Of a DNA stretch of 64,000 nucleotides, positions 34,475 to 44,951 are shown piece after piece. The stretch lies in the NCBI RefSeq assembly GCF_000143415.4, contig NW_003314300.1, positions 1,100,230-1,164,229 of the forward strand, written 5' to 3'. The notes beneath the pieces are model-generated. The model saw only the letters and a program-made list of their open reading frames with translations, made no database searches and had not been told where the DNA came from. The stretch is from Selaginella moellendorffii (Eukaryota; Streptophyta; Lycopodiopsida; Selaginellales; Selaginellaceae). Both the position numbers and the translations under genes were made by a program. How positions within the stretch are numbered: position 1 is the stretch's first letter; each line of letters opens with the position of its first letter.

Positions 34475-35410
34475 TCACAGCCATTCCTCATGGATTAGAA
34501 ACCAAGGATGGCAAACAACCTCATCCATAGTGATGCGCTCTTCCGGATCAAACGCTAACATCCTGTGCAGAAGATCAATCACTTCGATGGACATATTCGC
34601 GAGCTCAATCTCATCGCAGTCCAGGAAATACGTCTCCCTTTTCTCCACCATCTCTCTCATCACGTCCACAAACGGCGTCGCATCGGCATCGCTGCTCAAA
34701 TGGCGCAGCTTCCCGAGCAAGGCGTACCGCAGCGTCATGCCCAAGCTCCAAACATCCGCCGCCGGCGTGTAGATCCCCTCAAACATAACCTCGGGAGCCA
34801 TGAAACCGGGGGTTCCAACAAAATCCATCTCCCACGGCCTGTGCGCGTCGCAAGCCAGGCCAAAGTCCGCCAACTTTGCGTCGAGCTCCCGGCTGAGGAG
34901 AATGTTGGCGGGCTTGATATCGCAGTGGATGACCCCGTTTCTATGGATCTCCCGGAGGCCCTTGGCGACCTTAAAGAACATCCTCGCCGTGGTTGGCTCC
35001 GCGAACTTCACACCCAGGTCGAGGCTGCAGGCGCGCAGTTCCATGACGATGTGGGTCTTAGGGTTACCACCATCGCCGCGTTTGTCATCGTAATGAAGGT
35101 CCTTGACCTTCATGACACCGTCGTTCACCCTGTCCCCGGCCTTGAGCATCAGACGCACCTCTTTGGAGCCGCCGCCACTCACGGTCTTGATTGCGAACTC
35201 TTGGCCATCGCTCCTCCTCGTAGCCTTGAAAACCACACCGCCGCTTCCACAGCCCAGGAGAGCCCCCAACTCGTAGCGTCGCTCCAAATCGCTGGGCTTG
35301 ATCGCGTCTCCACCTTTCGTTTCTACGTCACCTTGATGCACAAGTTTGCGTCGCTTCTTTTCCCTCTCCATCTCCACAGCTTCAGCCCTGGTCCTCGTTC
35401 GGATCCACAT
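34475..35410 (-). CDS. Ser/Thr protein kinase, CDPK/CaMK-like catalytic domain only
   Basis: A single exon encodes 311 aa. The glycine loop LGCGSGGVV is at residues 52-60, the ATP-binding lysine at 75 (FAIKTV), the catalytic loop is HCDIKPANILL, the metal-binding motif is DFGLA, and APEVMFEGIYTPAADVWSLG follows. The HCD version replaces the common HRD arginine with cysteine, so activation-loop regulation may differ. The domain ends near the C-terminus (ITMDEVVCHPWF), typical of the CDPK/CaMK group, but there are no EF-hands. The N-terminus is short, basic and not a signal peptide; Met14 is an alternative start. Substrate unknown. It is transcribed in the same direction as the RING/WD40 gene, 414 bp after that gene's stop. 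Confidence 0.85.
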   Translation of the reverse strand: MWIRTRTRAEAVEMEREKKRRKLVHQGDVETKGGDAIKPSDLERRYELGALLGCGSGGVVFKATRRSDGQEFAIKTVSGGGSKEVRLMLKAGDRVNDGVMKVKDLHYDDKRGDGGNPKTHIVMELRACSLDLGVKFAEPTTARMFFKVAKGLREIHRNGVIHCDIKPANILLSRELDAKLADFGLACDAHRPWEMDFVGTPGFMAPEVMFEGIYTPAADVWSLGMTLRYALLGKLRHLSSDADATPFVDVMREMVEKRETYFLDCDEIELANMSIEVIDLLHRMLAFDPEERITMDEVVCHPWFLIHEEWL

Positions 35411-35485
35411 TGTCTGAAAGAAAAAGAAAAAACCCTATGTAAAAAAAAATGAGGATCTCTTTTATACACTAAAAGGCTACCACCA

Positions 35486-35578
35486 CCTCAATATAGAAAA
35501 ACATATCTTTTTAGGGTTCTTCATAGGATCACAACCTCAATATAGAAAAACATATCTTTTTAGGGCTTTTCATTAGGG
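35486..35578. repeat. Tandem ~49-bp duplication between genes
   Basis: Two adjacent copies share CCTCAATATAGAAAAACATA and TCTTTTTAGGG, followed by diverging ends. It lies in the promoter side of the kinase gene. The rest of 35411-35824 shows no gene. Confidence 0.8.
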
Positions 35579-35824
35579 TGTACGAGGAAGCACCGTACGG
35601 ACGTCCGTTGAGCCACATTTTGCCCTTGTCTTCGTGAAACTTGTTTCTAATATCAACTTTCTTTGCATGCAGCACCGGCTTGCACCCAACGAGTTCCTAG
35701 TCATGCTTCCTGAGACTTTGCAAGTAGTTTTAGCTAAATTTCTCCAATCGTTTTCCTAGGACGTTCCGTGCTTGGATTAAGATCTTTGCTTTTTATAAAC
35801 TAAAAGGTTGTCAGGAAAAAGGTG

Positions 35825-37546
35825 TTACAATCTCAATACCTGTTCGTGCGAAAAGCCGGCTGTTCTTGGCCTCCACACTTTCCACAGCCGATCGTGGCTG
35901 GCAGTGACGAGAAAATCCGCCGTGGGAGACCAAGCAACGTCGAAAACATGATCGCTATGAGCGCTGGAATCACTCGGTTAGTTCAAAAGCTCAAAGCTCG
36001 GACTCCTTACCTCAAGATGTGAAGACACTCGAAAGTGGCGGTGTCATACAGCCGGACTGTCGTATCACCGGAGGTGGTCGCGAGCAATCTGCCGTATGGA
36101 GAGAACGCGACGCGCTTCACCTCCCCGGAATGCTCTTGCAACACCGCTAGCGGAGAACACATTCTCAAGTCCCATATCCTGCACGACTTGTCATCACTTC
36201 CAGTGGCTAGCAGCCATCCCGAGTCGTCGATATCTACACCAATGACGTCCTCAACATGGCCACGAATTGTCTGCACGTCTTTGCTGCACCTGGCATCCCA
36301 GAGCTTGGCTGTGTAATCGAAGGAAGAGGTTGCAATCAAATGGCCGCATGGCTGGAAGCAAACTCCATAGACCGTGTTGCGATGACCCTGTGAGCAAGAG
36401 AAGGACGAAGAATGAACAAAATTCGACGAGCTTTGTGTGGAAATTTACCTTCAAGGTGGTCACCGCAACTCCTCTTTCGGCATCCCATATGATACAAGTG
36501 GTATCGTCAGAAGCTGTAGCTAGTAAGTTAGTTCCTCGCTTGAATGACAATCCATTCACCTGCGAGTGCGAGCATGAGCAAATACAAAGGGAAAGATAGA
36601 AGAGAGAGAAAAGACTGACCTCGTCTTTGTGACCTTCGAGAACGCTAATGCATTCTCCACTGTCTAAGCTCCAAAGCCGGCATGTCTGATCCGAGCTCAC
36701 CGTTGCTACGAGATCTCTTCTCACGGGAGAAAACTTCACGGCATACAGGCCCAGCATATGTCCAGAAAGCACACCGACCTCCTTCTCCAAGTCCGTATCA
36801 AAGATCCGGCAAAAGTGATCCCAAGAGGCCGTCGCTACTAAATTCCCCGAGGGATTCACGGCAATCCCATGCACCGGAGCCGAGTGCACGAGAAACTTTC
36901 GAGCAACGTCCCAGCTCGTCGCGGTTAGATTCTCTTCGACTTTTCGTGGAGGCCGTGCTGCTCCAAACCCAGTCTCCACGACACCAACTTCGCTCTCGAA
37001 TCCCCACGATGGTGCCCGAGACAACCTTAGCCTCATCCCAAGGGCGTGCTTCAAAACTTTGTTCTCGTCATGCAAGCTATGGACTTGCCCCTGGAGTTTT
37101 TGGTTCACCCTCTCGAGCTCCGCTACCTGGACTTTGAGCTTAGCACGCTCCACCATCACTTGCTGCCATCGCTCGGCCACCTTGCCCAGCACGAATTTCA
37201 CCAAAACATCGTCTTCCTCGCCTACATTCTTCTCACCACCGTGATTTTCCTTGTTCCTGTCACTGCCCCTTTGCCTGCTGCTACTGCCACCGCTGCTACT
37301 ACTACACTCCTCGCTCTTCTCCAAGCTAGTCTCCAGCGACGATACCTGGACGCCGGCGTCTTGATCGTAGAGTGAGATCAGGGCCGAGATTTCTCCGACG
37401 AAAGCCCGGCACACCGGGCACGCCGCCTCGTTCCGGAACCAGATCGTGGCGCAGGGCTGGCAGAAGACATGGCCGCATTGCGTGATCTGAGCTCGCTGCA
37501 CGGCTGAGAAGGCGCTCTCGAAGCAAATCTTGCAGGTGAGCCCCAT
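35825..37546 (-). CDS. RING finger / coiled-coil / WD40 repeat protein, probable E3 ubiquitin ligase
   Basis: Minus-strand exons 36620-37546, 36449-36559, 36011-36387 and 35825-35963 join in one frame (517 aa). Residues 5-44 are a C3HC4 RING finger (CKICFE...CGHVFCQPC...CPVCRAF). An acidic Ser-rich linker and a coiled coil (about 115-165) follow. At least six WD40 repeats occupy ~215 to the end, with GHMLGLYAVKFSP, GHKDEVNGLSF, GHRNTVYGVCFQP and GHVEDVIGVDI blade starts. RING proteins recruit E2 enzymes, and the WD40 propeller would bind substrate. The order resembles COP1 and TRAF7, but the sequence does not look like COP1 itself. The first methionine (37546) sits directly before the RING and is the natural start. 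Confidence 0.85.
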
Positions 37547-37710
37547 GATCGATCGCGAGGCCTACATTGGATCCCACCTACCGATCGATCGATCGATCAA
37601 TCGCTCCCGCTTTGGCCCTAAGACATGCGAGGGAGCTATAAGAGAGAGGATTCACGCGCTAATACTAGCGCCCTCCCCCGACGCAAGGGCGAAGAACCCT
37701 AGAGACAGGT

Positions 37711-37784
37711 GGCCTACTAGCTCAGTAGGTTAGAGCGTGGTGTTGATAACGCCAAGGTCGCAAGTTCGAGACTTGCGTGGGCCA
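37711..37784 (+). tRNA. tRNA-Ile with GAT anticodon
   Basis: The cloverleaf is complete: acceptor GGCCTAC pairs with GTGGGCC, the D-arm is GCTC/GAGC, the anticodon stem TGGTG/CGCCA encloses TTGATAA, and the T-arm is GCAAG/CTTGC around TTCGAGA. The body resembles nuclear plant tRNA-Ile(AAT), not plastid trnI, yet the anticodon reads GAT. Discriminator base A at 37784. There is no intron and no encoded CCA. Confidence 0.9.
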
Positions 37785-38042
37785 CACAACACTCCTTTTC
37801 ATCCATTTTCTTCCTCCTCCGCCGCCAAGATCTTTGCTCATACTCTCAAAAAATCGTTTTTTGGCAAGGATTGGGGCAAATGTGGCAGATCTAGATCTCC
37901 AGAAACGTTTTTAGGCAAGGAATGTGGCCGATCTAGAGCTTGGGCAGACGCAATTCATGAGAGAATATGGCTGATCGGCCCCAATTTCATGGATTCTGGC
38001 TAGAATTTCCTCGGCAATGGCCGCGTCTTGACGACTACATCA

Positions 38043-39671
38043 ATGGCGAGGCATCTGGAGAAGGCTGTGATCGAGCAGGACGTCCCTCACCTCGCGGAGC
38101 TCATCAATTCGTGCGCCAAGCTCAAAGATCTGTCGCGCGGCAAGCTCCTCCACGATCAAATCGATCGCTCGCCGCTGGGAAGATCGACCTATCTCCGGAA
38201 TCTCCTCATCGACATGTACGGCAAATGCGGCCGCGTGGATGACGCACGGAACGTCTTTGACGCCACCCAAGACCCTAACCATTTCTCGTGGAATATCCAG
38301 ATCGCAGCATATGCCCAGAATGGGCATACGCAAGAGGCAAGGAACGGCCTCGATTTAATGCCGCAATGGACGTTAGTCGCCTGGAACTCGTTGATCACGG
38401 CATATGCCCAGAACAAACTCCTCTACGAGGCCAAGCATCTCTTCGCGAATATGCCCGACACGGACGTTATCTCGTGGACGGCTATGATCACAGCATATGC
38501 CCGGAATGGGCATCCACACGAGGCAAAGGCCACTTTCGATCGATCGCCGGTTCGAAACGTTCTAACGTGGAACGCAATGATCGCGAGCTACGCGGAGGGC
38601 CACTGTTTGGCGGAATCTAAAATGATGTTCGATAAGATGCCTCATTGGCATGTGGTATCTTGGACTGGGATGCTCTCGGCATATGCCTCGAATAGGCAAA
38701 AGTCTCAAGCGATTGACCTCTTTAACTCGATGCCGCGGCGAGAGGTCGTGTCGTGGAACGCTATGATCCAGGCATACGTTGACTCATCGGAGCTTGACTC
38801 TGCGCGACTAACTCTAAATAAAATGCCCTACTGGGATGTGGTATCGTGCACGGCTATGATCGCCGCATATGCCCAGAACAGGGATTTTGATGAGGCTAAG
38901 AGATTATTTGCGATCATTCCACAAAAGGACCAAGTTTGCTGGAACACGATGATCACTGCCCACATTAGCAGCGGTGACCTAATCGCCGCGGAGAGGGCGC
39001 TGGAATCTATGCCCACGCCCAACGCCGTGTCGTGGAATATCCTTCTCTCGGCCTACGCGGAGAAGGGCGAGCTGGCGAAGGCGAGGCGCCTGTTTGACAG
39101 CCTCTCCAAGAAGAACCTGGTGACGTGGAACGCCATGGTCCAGGCGTATTGCCAGGCGGGTAATATCTGTGAGGCAAAGGCGCTGTTTGATCAAATGAAA
39201 CAACGAGATTCCGTGACGTGGTCGTCCATGATCCAAGCGTATGCCCAAAATGGCCACTACCGCTTGGCATTCGAGCTCTTTGGGACGCTCAATCTCGAGG
39301 GATTGAAGCCCAGCGAGATCACATTCGTGGAGATCCTCAGCGGGTGCTGCCAATCGGGGAAGATTGGCGACGCAGCATCGTTCTTCCGGTCGATGATCGA
39401 GGATTTTGAGCTGGTGCCGCTGGTGGAGCACTACCGCTGCGTGGTGGATCTTCTAGGGCGATTGAAGCGCTTCGAGGAGGCTGAGGAGCTGATAGAGAGC
39501 ATGCCCTTCCCGGCCGATTCGATCGCGTGGATGGCGCTGCTAGCGTCGTGTAGGGTTCACGGTGATGTGGAGCGCGCCAAGATCGTCGCCAAGAAGATCG
39601 GCGATCTAAACCCCGAGAGGGCCGCTACGTATGTGATGCTCGCGAATATCTACAAGAAACCCGAGTCCTAG
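38043..39671 (+). CDS. PPR protein, PLS class without DYW domain
   Basis: An intron-free 542-aa frame holds about a dozen pentatricopeptide units (YGKCGRVDDARNVFD, AYAQNGHTQEAR, WNAMIASYAEG and similar). It ends in an E-like motif (ALLASCRVHGDVERAK...YVMLANIYKKPES), with no DYW deaminase domain. Such proteins bind RNA in chloroplasts or mitochondria, where E-type members take part in C-to-U editing, sometimes with a separate DYW partner. Repeat units have many near-identical AYAQN/AYARN starts at DNA level (GCATATGCCCAGAA), pointing to recent internal duplication or conversion. A clear targeting peptide is not obvious. The ATG at 38043 opens MARHLEKAV; in-frame DNA upstream has no ATG nearby. 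Confidence 0.9.
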   Translation: MARHLEKAVIEQDVPHLAELINSCAKLKDLSRGKLLHDQIDRSPLGRSTYLRNLLIDMYGKCGRVDDARNVFDATQDPNHFSWNIQIAAYAQNGHTQEARNGLDLMPQWTLVAWNSLITAYAQNKLLYEAKHLFANMPDTDVISWTAMITAYARNGHPHEAKATFDRSPVRNVLTWNAMIASYAEGHCLAESKMMFDKMPHWHVVSWTGMLSAYASNRQKSQAIDLFNSMPRREVVSWNAMIQAYVDSSELDSARLTLNKMPYWDVVSCTAMIAAYAQNRDFDEAKRLFAIIPQKDQVCWNTMITAHISSGDLIAAERALESMPTPNAVSWNILLSAYAEKGELAKARRLFDSLSKKNLVTWNAMVQAYCQAGNICEAKALFDQMKQRDSVTWSSMIQAYAQNGHYRLAFELFGTLNLEGLKPSEITFVEILSGCCQSGKIGDAASFFRSMIEDFELVPLVEHYRCVVDLLGRLKRFEEAEELIESMPFPADSIAWMALLASCRVHGDVERAKIVAKKIGDLNPERAATYVMLANIYKKPES

Positions 39672-39813
39672 GGCTAAATAGCGCGCCAAATGCAAATTTT
39701 GCTTTCTGGAATGGATTGGATTTGTGCTCTATTTGCCACGTTGTCGAGCAAAATCTAGGGCTGACGGACACGCGGCATATTCGGCTCTGTTTTTAGGCCG
39801 TCTTGCCCTAGAA

Positions 39814-39845
39814 GAATATTCTAGAAGGCTCTTTCTGGAACTTTC
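39814..39845 (+). promoter_or_regulatory. Two perfect heat-shock elements upstream of HSP110
   Basis: GAATATTCTAGAA (39814-39826) and TTCTGGAACTTTC (39833-39845) each hold three alternating GAA/TTC units spaced by two bases, the consensus bound by heat-shock factor trimers. They lie about 190-220 bp before the HSP110 start codon. An extra GAA at 39811-39813 adjoins the first. Confidence 0.8.
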
Positions 39846-39873
39846 CATACGCCACACGGCATACTCATTGGTG

Positions 39874-39899
39874 GCCGTCGGATGCCGGCATCCGACGGC
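39874..39899. repeat. Perfect 26-bp palindrome in the HSP110 promoter
   Basis: The half-site GCCGTCGGATGCC is followed directly by its exact reverse complement with no spacer. It lies 30 bp after the heat-shock elements and 137 bp before the start codon. It may be a hairpin in the transcript leader or a dimer binding site. Confidence 0.8.
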
Positions 39900-40035
39900 T
39901 GGAGAGCTTAAACCGGTCTCTTTTTGGCGAGGAGGTGAAGCGCGATTAGGGATTTTTCCATCCAGCTCCGGCCGCGAGGCGCAGCGTCCAGATCTAGAGC
40001 TCCTCTCTCGGATTGCGAGGTAAAACTCCGCGAGG

Positions 40036-42997
40036 ATGAGCGTAGTAGGGCTAGATGTCGGCAACGAGAACTGCATCGTGGGAGTGGCCCGGCAGCGCGG
40101 GATTGATGTGGTGCTCAACGATGAATCCAAGCGCGAGACGCCGGGGATGGTGTCCTTCAGTGAGAAGCAGCGGTTTCTTGGCACGGCGGCCGCGGCATCA
40201 GCTACAATGAACCCTAGGAACACAGTGTCGCAGATCAAGAGGCTGATTGGGAGGAGATTTGCCGACCCCGAGGTCCAGAAGGATTTGCAGCTCCTGCCCT
40301 TTAATGTGACCGAGGCCGCCGATGGGACCTGCCTGATCCATGTCCGCTACCTCGGAGAGGTGAAAGCCTTCACGCCGACACAGATTCTCGGCATGGTTCT
40401 CTCCAATCTCAAGACCATCGCCGAGACGAATCTGGGGACCCATGTCGTCGACTGTGTCATTGGGATCCCGGTCTACTTTTCGGATTTGCAACGACGGGCT
40501 TACCTCGATGCGGCATCCATCGCTGGGCTTCATCCTTTGCGACTCATGCACGAGACCACCGCGACAGCGCTGGCTTATGGGATTTACAAGACCGATCTGC
40601 CAGAGGGCGATCCAGTTCACGTAGCCTTCGTCGACGTTGGCCATGCTAGCACCCAGGTCTGCATCGTGGCTTTCAAAAAGGGTCAGCTCAAAATTCTTGG
40701 GACTGGCTTCGATGCCTCCCTCGGAGGCCGAGACTTCGACGAGCTTCTCTACATTCACTTTGCGTCGACTTTCAAGGAGGAGTATAAGATCGACGTGAGA
40801 TCCAACCCGAAAGCTAGCCTCAGACTCAGGGGTGCGTGTGAGAAGGTGAAGAAGATTCTCAGTGCCAATGCGGTTGCTCCCATCAGCATCGAGTGCCTCA
40901 TGGACGAGAAGGACGTCAAGGGGATGATCAAGCGGGAGGACTTTGAGCAGCTGGCGGCGCCATTGCTGAACAGATTCAAGTCGCCGCTGGAGAAGGCGCT
41001 AGTGGAGTCGAAGATACCGCTGGAAAAGATCAACTCGGTGGAAGTTGTGGGGTCTGGTTCCAGGATCCCGGCTATTCTACGCATCCTGGCTTCGTTTTTT
41101 AATAAGGAGCCCGGTCGGACACTCAACGCCAGCGAGTGTATAGCCAGGGGATGCGCTCTGCAATGCGCGATGCTCAGTCCAACATTCAAAGTCCGAGATT
41201 TTGAGGTCTGCTTTTCTTTGGCTGCTTTTGAGTATGTTTTTCTAATACGTTGACGTCTATACAGGTGCAAGACTCGTTCCCTTTTCCAATAGCGCTCTCT
41301 TGGAAGGGCCCTGCACCGGAGTCTGAAGATGACAATCCCAACAGCATTGTCTTTGTGAAGGGAAATCTCATCCCAAGCACCAAGATGCTGACTTTTTTCC
41401 GATCTGGGACATTTGCTATTGACGTCATGTATGCGGATATGAGCGAGCTGCCGGCTGGTGTTGGTCCTAAAATCAGTACATTCACGGTAAGCTTCTCGGC
41501 TCTTATCTTGTTTAGAGACTGAATGTTTTTCTGTAGATTGGGCCATTCACACCTACTAGGTCCGAGAAAGCGAAAATCAAGGTTAAGATCCGCCTAAATC
41601 TTCATGGCATAGTTTCCGTGGAGTCTGCTACAGTAAGTCTTGACATTGTTTGCTGGTCTGGTTTTACCTTTGTGCTTGTTCCAGATGGTCGAGGAAGAGG
41701 AGGTCGAAGTTCCGGTTACGAAGGAACCGATTGCGATGGAGACGGATAAAGAGGACGACAAGGGTGATGTTCCTATGGAAGAAGGCGATGCTAAAGTGGA
41801 AAGTGCGGAGGGTACTGACAATGGAGCACCTCCAATGGAGGAACCAGTTGAAACTCAGAAGGTATGTGTGGTGTCCTTTCGCATGTTGTTTACGTACTAT
41901 GGTGGCACATCTTACAGGCCGAGCCTGTTAAGAAGAAGAAGACGAAACGGACGGATGTCCCGGTTACGGAGACGGTTCCCTGTGGATTGCCTCCAGCGGA
42001 GCTCCAGAAAGCCGTGGAGAAGGAGTACGAGTATGCCCTTCAGGATAGAGTTATGGAAGAAACCAAAGACAGAAAGAATGCAGTGGAAGCCTACGTCTAT
42101 GACATGCGGAACAAGGTTTGTCATCTCGTATGTGATTTGTAATTTTAATGGCTGCTGCTTCTTTTCAGCTCTACGAGAAGCTGCATGACTATGTCACGGA
42201 TTTTGAGAAGGAGGAGCTAACAGCAAAGCTCCAGCAAACAGAGGACTGGCTGTACGAGGAAGGCGAGGACGAAATCAAGAGCGTCTACGTTGCAAAGCTC
42301 GCTGAGCTGAAAAAGGTAATACCCAGCTGCTAGCTTTAAAACACCTTCCAACTTTTTTCTATTGCAGCTCGGGGATCCCATAGAAGAACGGCAGAGAGAA
42401 GAGGAGACCCGCGCTCCATCCGTCAACACGTTGCTATACTGCATCAACAGCTTCCGAGAGGCCGCGCTTTCCAAGGACCCCAAGTTTGATCACATCGACC
42501 CGGCGGAGAAAGAAAAGGTAAGAAGATTTAGACATCCGAGTAGCTGGCGGTCGCGGTGATTATTAACTCGTGCTTTCCAATGCAGGTGGTTGTGGAGTGT
42601 AACAAGGCGGAGGAATGGTTGCGAGACAAGAAGCATCAGCAAGACGGTCTCGCTCGGTCTGTGAACCCGGTATTGTTATCGGCGGACATCAAAAAGAAGG
42701 CCGAAGTTTTGGACCGGTATGGTGGTCTCGTTCTTGTTTTCCACTTGCAAGTGGAGTGACTTGACTTGTTTTGGATGTTTTTACAGGTTTTGCAAGCCGA
42801 TAATGACGAAACCAAAGCCGGCGCCTCCAAAGGCGGCGGCGCCAGCGGCGGAAGCCAAGTCCGCGGCGGAGAACAAGGAGAGCAAGGCGGAGCAAGCAGC
42901 CGGCGGTGCTCCACAAGCCGAGGACGCGGGCGGCGCCGTTGATCCCATGGACACTGATCACAACAATCCGGAGCAGGAAGGCAGCCAAAGCGAGTGA
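40036..42997 (+). CDS. HSP110-type chaperone (Hsp70 superfamily, Hsp70-14/15-like)
   Basis: Nine exons (40036-41205, 41265-41486, 41537-41632, 41685-41861, 41918-42115, 42169-42315, 42368-42517, 42586-42716, 42787-42997) give 2502 nt in frame, 833 aa. The N-terminal ATPase domain starts MSVVGLDVGNENCIVGVAR. It has the HSP110 form of the phosphate loops (FVDVGHASTQV) and VVGSGSRIPAI. A substrate-binding beta part, a long acidic insertion (about 520-585, VEEEEVEVPVTKEP and beyond) and a helical lid with DWLYEEGED follow, then an Ala/Lys-rich tail. These traits separate HSP110 from ordinary HSP70. HSP110 proteins are cytosolic nucleotide-exchange factors and holdases for HSP70. Two heat-shock elements upstream point to heat induction. 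Confidence 0.92.
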
Positions 42998-43050
42998 CTA
43001 TGACTTCCGTACCACCTTACAGTACGTGATAAGCCAAGAGGGAAGAGCAT

Positions 43051-43458
43051 TAGCTGAGAAAGAAAAAGAAAAAAGAGAATTTACCCCGGGTGTGTGATTA
43101 TGGGCGAAAGAGAGGCGTCCTTTTTTTTTACGTAAGTAGTTTTGATTCATTTTAAAGTGGGTTTAGCTACAAACTTCCACGTACTATACACCTAGGAAAG
43201 ATATATTTTTCCATAGGAAATGAGAAAGACAAAGAAGAAAGAGATTTTACTCGGTTACAGGCGAAAGGGAGGCGTCCTTATTTTTAAGGAAGTAGTTTTG
43301 ATTCATTTTAAGCTACGAAAAGTGGAAACTTCCACGTACTAAACACTTAGGAAAAATATCAAGTCAAAACCAGCAGTCATAGAAGAATAGGAGAACATCA
43401 CTATAGGAATTCAACCAAAACATCACGACTTCCACGAACTAAACGATCAGAAATTTTC
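43051..43458. repeat. Tandem ~150-bp duplication after HSP110, with a third partial copy
   Basis: Copies at about 43051-43210 and 43217-43360 share GGCGAAAG, GAGGCGTCCTT, AGTAGTTTTGATTCATTTTA and AACTTCCACGTACTA. A short third piece with ACTTCCACGAACTAAACGATC lies at 43428-43458. The copies are diverged and show no gene. Confidence 0.75.
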
Positions 43459-43778
43459 TTGGTCCAAATGCCAGATTTTGAGTCAAAGCGGGCGTTTTGC
43501 ATTTTCTCCATCCTCGAGGTATATTTCTTGTTCTAGAAGGAACGTGGCGCTTGGATCACACTAGCCACGTCACTCGCCACCTCCGCAACTAAAAATGGAA
43601 TAAAGCCTGCTAAATTAGGGCGCCTCTGCCAAGCGGCCATCCAACGGCTGCGGCGCGTCCTAGCGTCATCTAACGGGTATCGCGGCGCCACGCGCGTTTT
43701 CTACACCATATTAATTGCCCCACGGTTGTTTTGTAAAAGAAAAAAAGTTTGATCGATCGAGTGCGAGGTAGCGAGACG

Positions 43779-44567
43779 ATGGATCCCAGCGAGCAGTCGC
43801 AGCTCCAGCGGCGGCATTCCGGCGCTAATGCAGGTCGGAATCTCTTGGGCGATGAGGATTTGTGCTCGTCGTGCGAATCGTCGAGCGAATCGTCGGGCGC
43901 GGCCAAGATCTTCCCTCCGCCGCTCACGATCCTGGCCGGGGACTGCTGCTACTCGCGATTCCCGTATTGCATGCCGCGCTGGGGGCTCCGCCCCATCCGG
44001 AGGAAGGGCCGGTTTCTTCTCCAGGAGGTGAGGGTGCCGCGGCAGCTCATGTTCCACTCGGTGAGGAAGAATGGGCGATTGGTGCTGATGCTGCTGCTCC
44101 ACCGCGACCGGATCGAAGATGAATTGCCGCGCGATCACCCAATTGCGGCTGCCACAGCCGGTGATCAAGAAGAAGAAGAAGAAGAATCCGATAGCTCCTT
44201 GATCTCAGGATCCTTGAGCGCGAGCTCTTCCAATTCTTCTTCTTCCAGCTGGAATCTCAAAGATCTCGGCGAGCTGAGTCTCAAGGATCTCAGAGAGGAG
44301 GAGGAAGCCCGGGCTCGGACCGATTCAAATCTCAAGAGTGTGGTTGTGATCAAAGATGGCGTTGTCAAGTTCCCGTACGGAAATCCTCTCAAGAACACCA
44401 ACGTTCCAAAGACTTCCACTTTCCCAGAGAAGAGTTCCTCCACTCTAGCCAAGAGATCGAGCATGGACGATTTGCTGGTGGCGAATCTTTGCGGCAAAGC
44501 CAGTGGCAGCGCGTGGAAGGGTAGCGACCTCGGCAGCTTCCAAAGCATCTCGCATTGGACACATTGA
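43779..44567 (+). CDS. FANTASTIC FOUR-like protein
   Basis: A single-exon 262-aa protein starts MDPSEQSQLQRR. Residues ~44-110 carry FPPPLTIL, then a run ending RPIRRKGRFLLQEVRVP and FHSVRKNGRLVLMLL. The FPPPL opening plus two copies of a basic-x-Gly-Arg-hydrophobic strand is the pattern of the FAF domain. The rest is acidic and Ser-rich, with poly-Glu and poly-Ser runs, and the end is unstructured. In Arabidopsis FAF proteins influence shoot meristem size; the role in a lycophyte is unknown. Upstream DNA has ACGT-core motifs (CCACGTCAC, 43564-43572) suited to bZIP factors. It converges on the phospholipase C gene, with 385 bp between stop codons. Confidence 0.7.
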   Translation: MDPSEQSQLQRRHSGANAGRNLLGDEDLCSSCESSSESSGAAKIFPPPLTILAGDCCYSRFPYCMPRWGLRPIRRKGRFLLQEVRVPRQLMFHSVRKNGRLVLMLLLHRDRIEDELPRDHPIAAATAGDQEEEEEESDSSLISGSLSASSSNSSSSSWNLKDLGELSLKDLREEEEARARTDSNLKSVVVIKDGVVKFPYGNPLKNTNVPKTSTFPEKSSSTLAKRSSMDDLLVANLCGKASGSAWKGSDLGSFQSISHWTH

Positions 44568-44951
44568 TGGAAAAGATTGGGCAACCTCTCAAATATCTTC
44601 TCTTTGCTATATTAAAGAGTTGTAAAGTTACAGATCATGATCGATCATCCAAAACCACAGAAAAAAAGGAGTAAAGTAACGGATCAATCGAACAACAATC
44701 AAAACCACAAAGTCAATAAGATGGTCAAAACACAGAAAAAAAAAACTGCCTGTGGGGTTGGCTGGATCAAGCTGGCCGCCTATTTGAGAAAACGTGTTCT
44801 TATCTTACAGGGGGTGAAAAAGAGTCGGGTGGGTCGCATTTCAGACCATGCACGTGAATTTCCTGGAACAGAGCACGTCAACCCACGTCAAAACCCAAAA
44901 ACCCTAAAAACGATACCTCTGGATATGCTCTCACGTTTGAATCTTTCACCT

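Noticed and set aside
34565-35452. 295-residue plus-strand frame over the kinase gene
   Set aside because: Antisense shadow of the kinase; it has no family motifs while the minus strand has a complete kinase domain.
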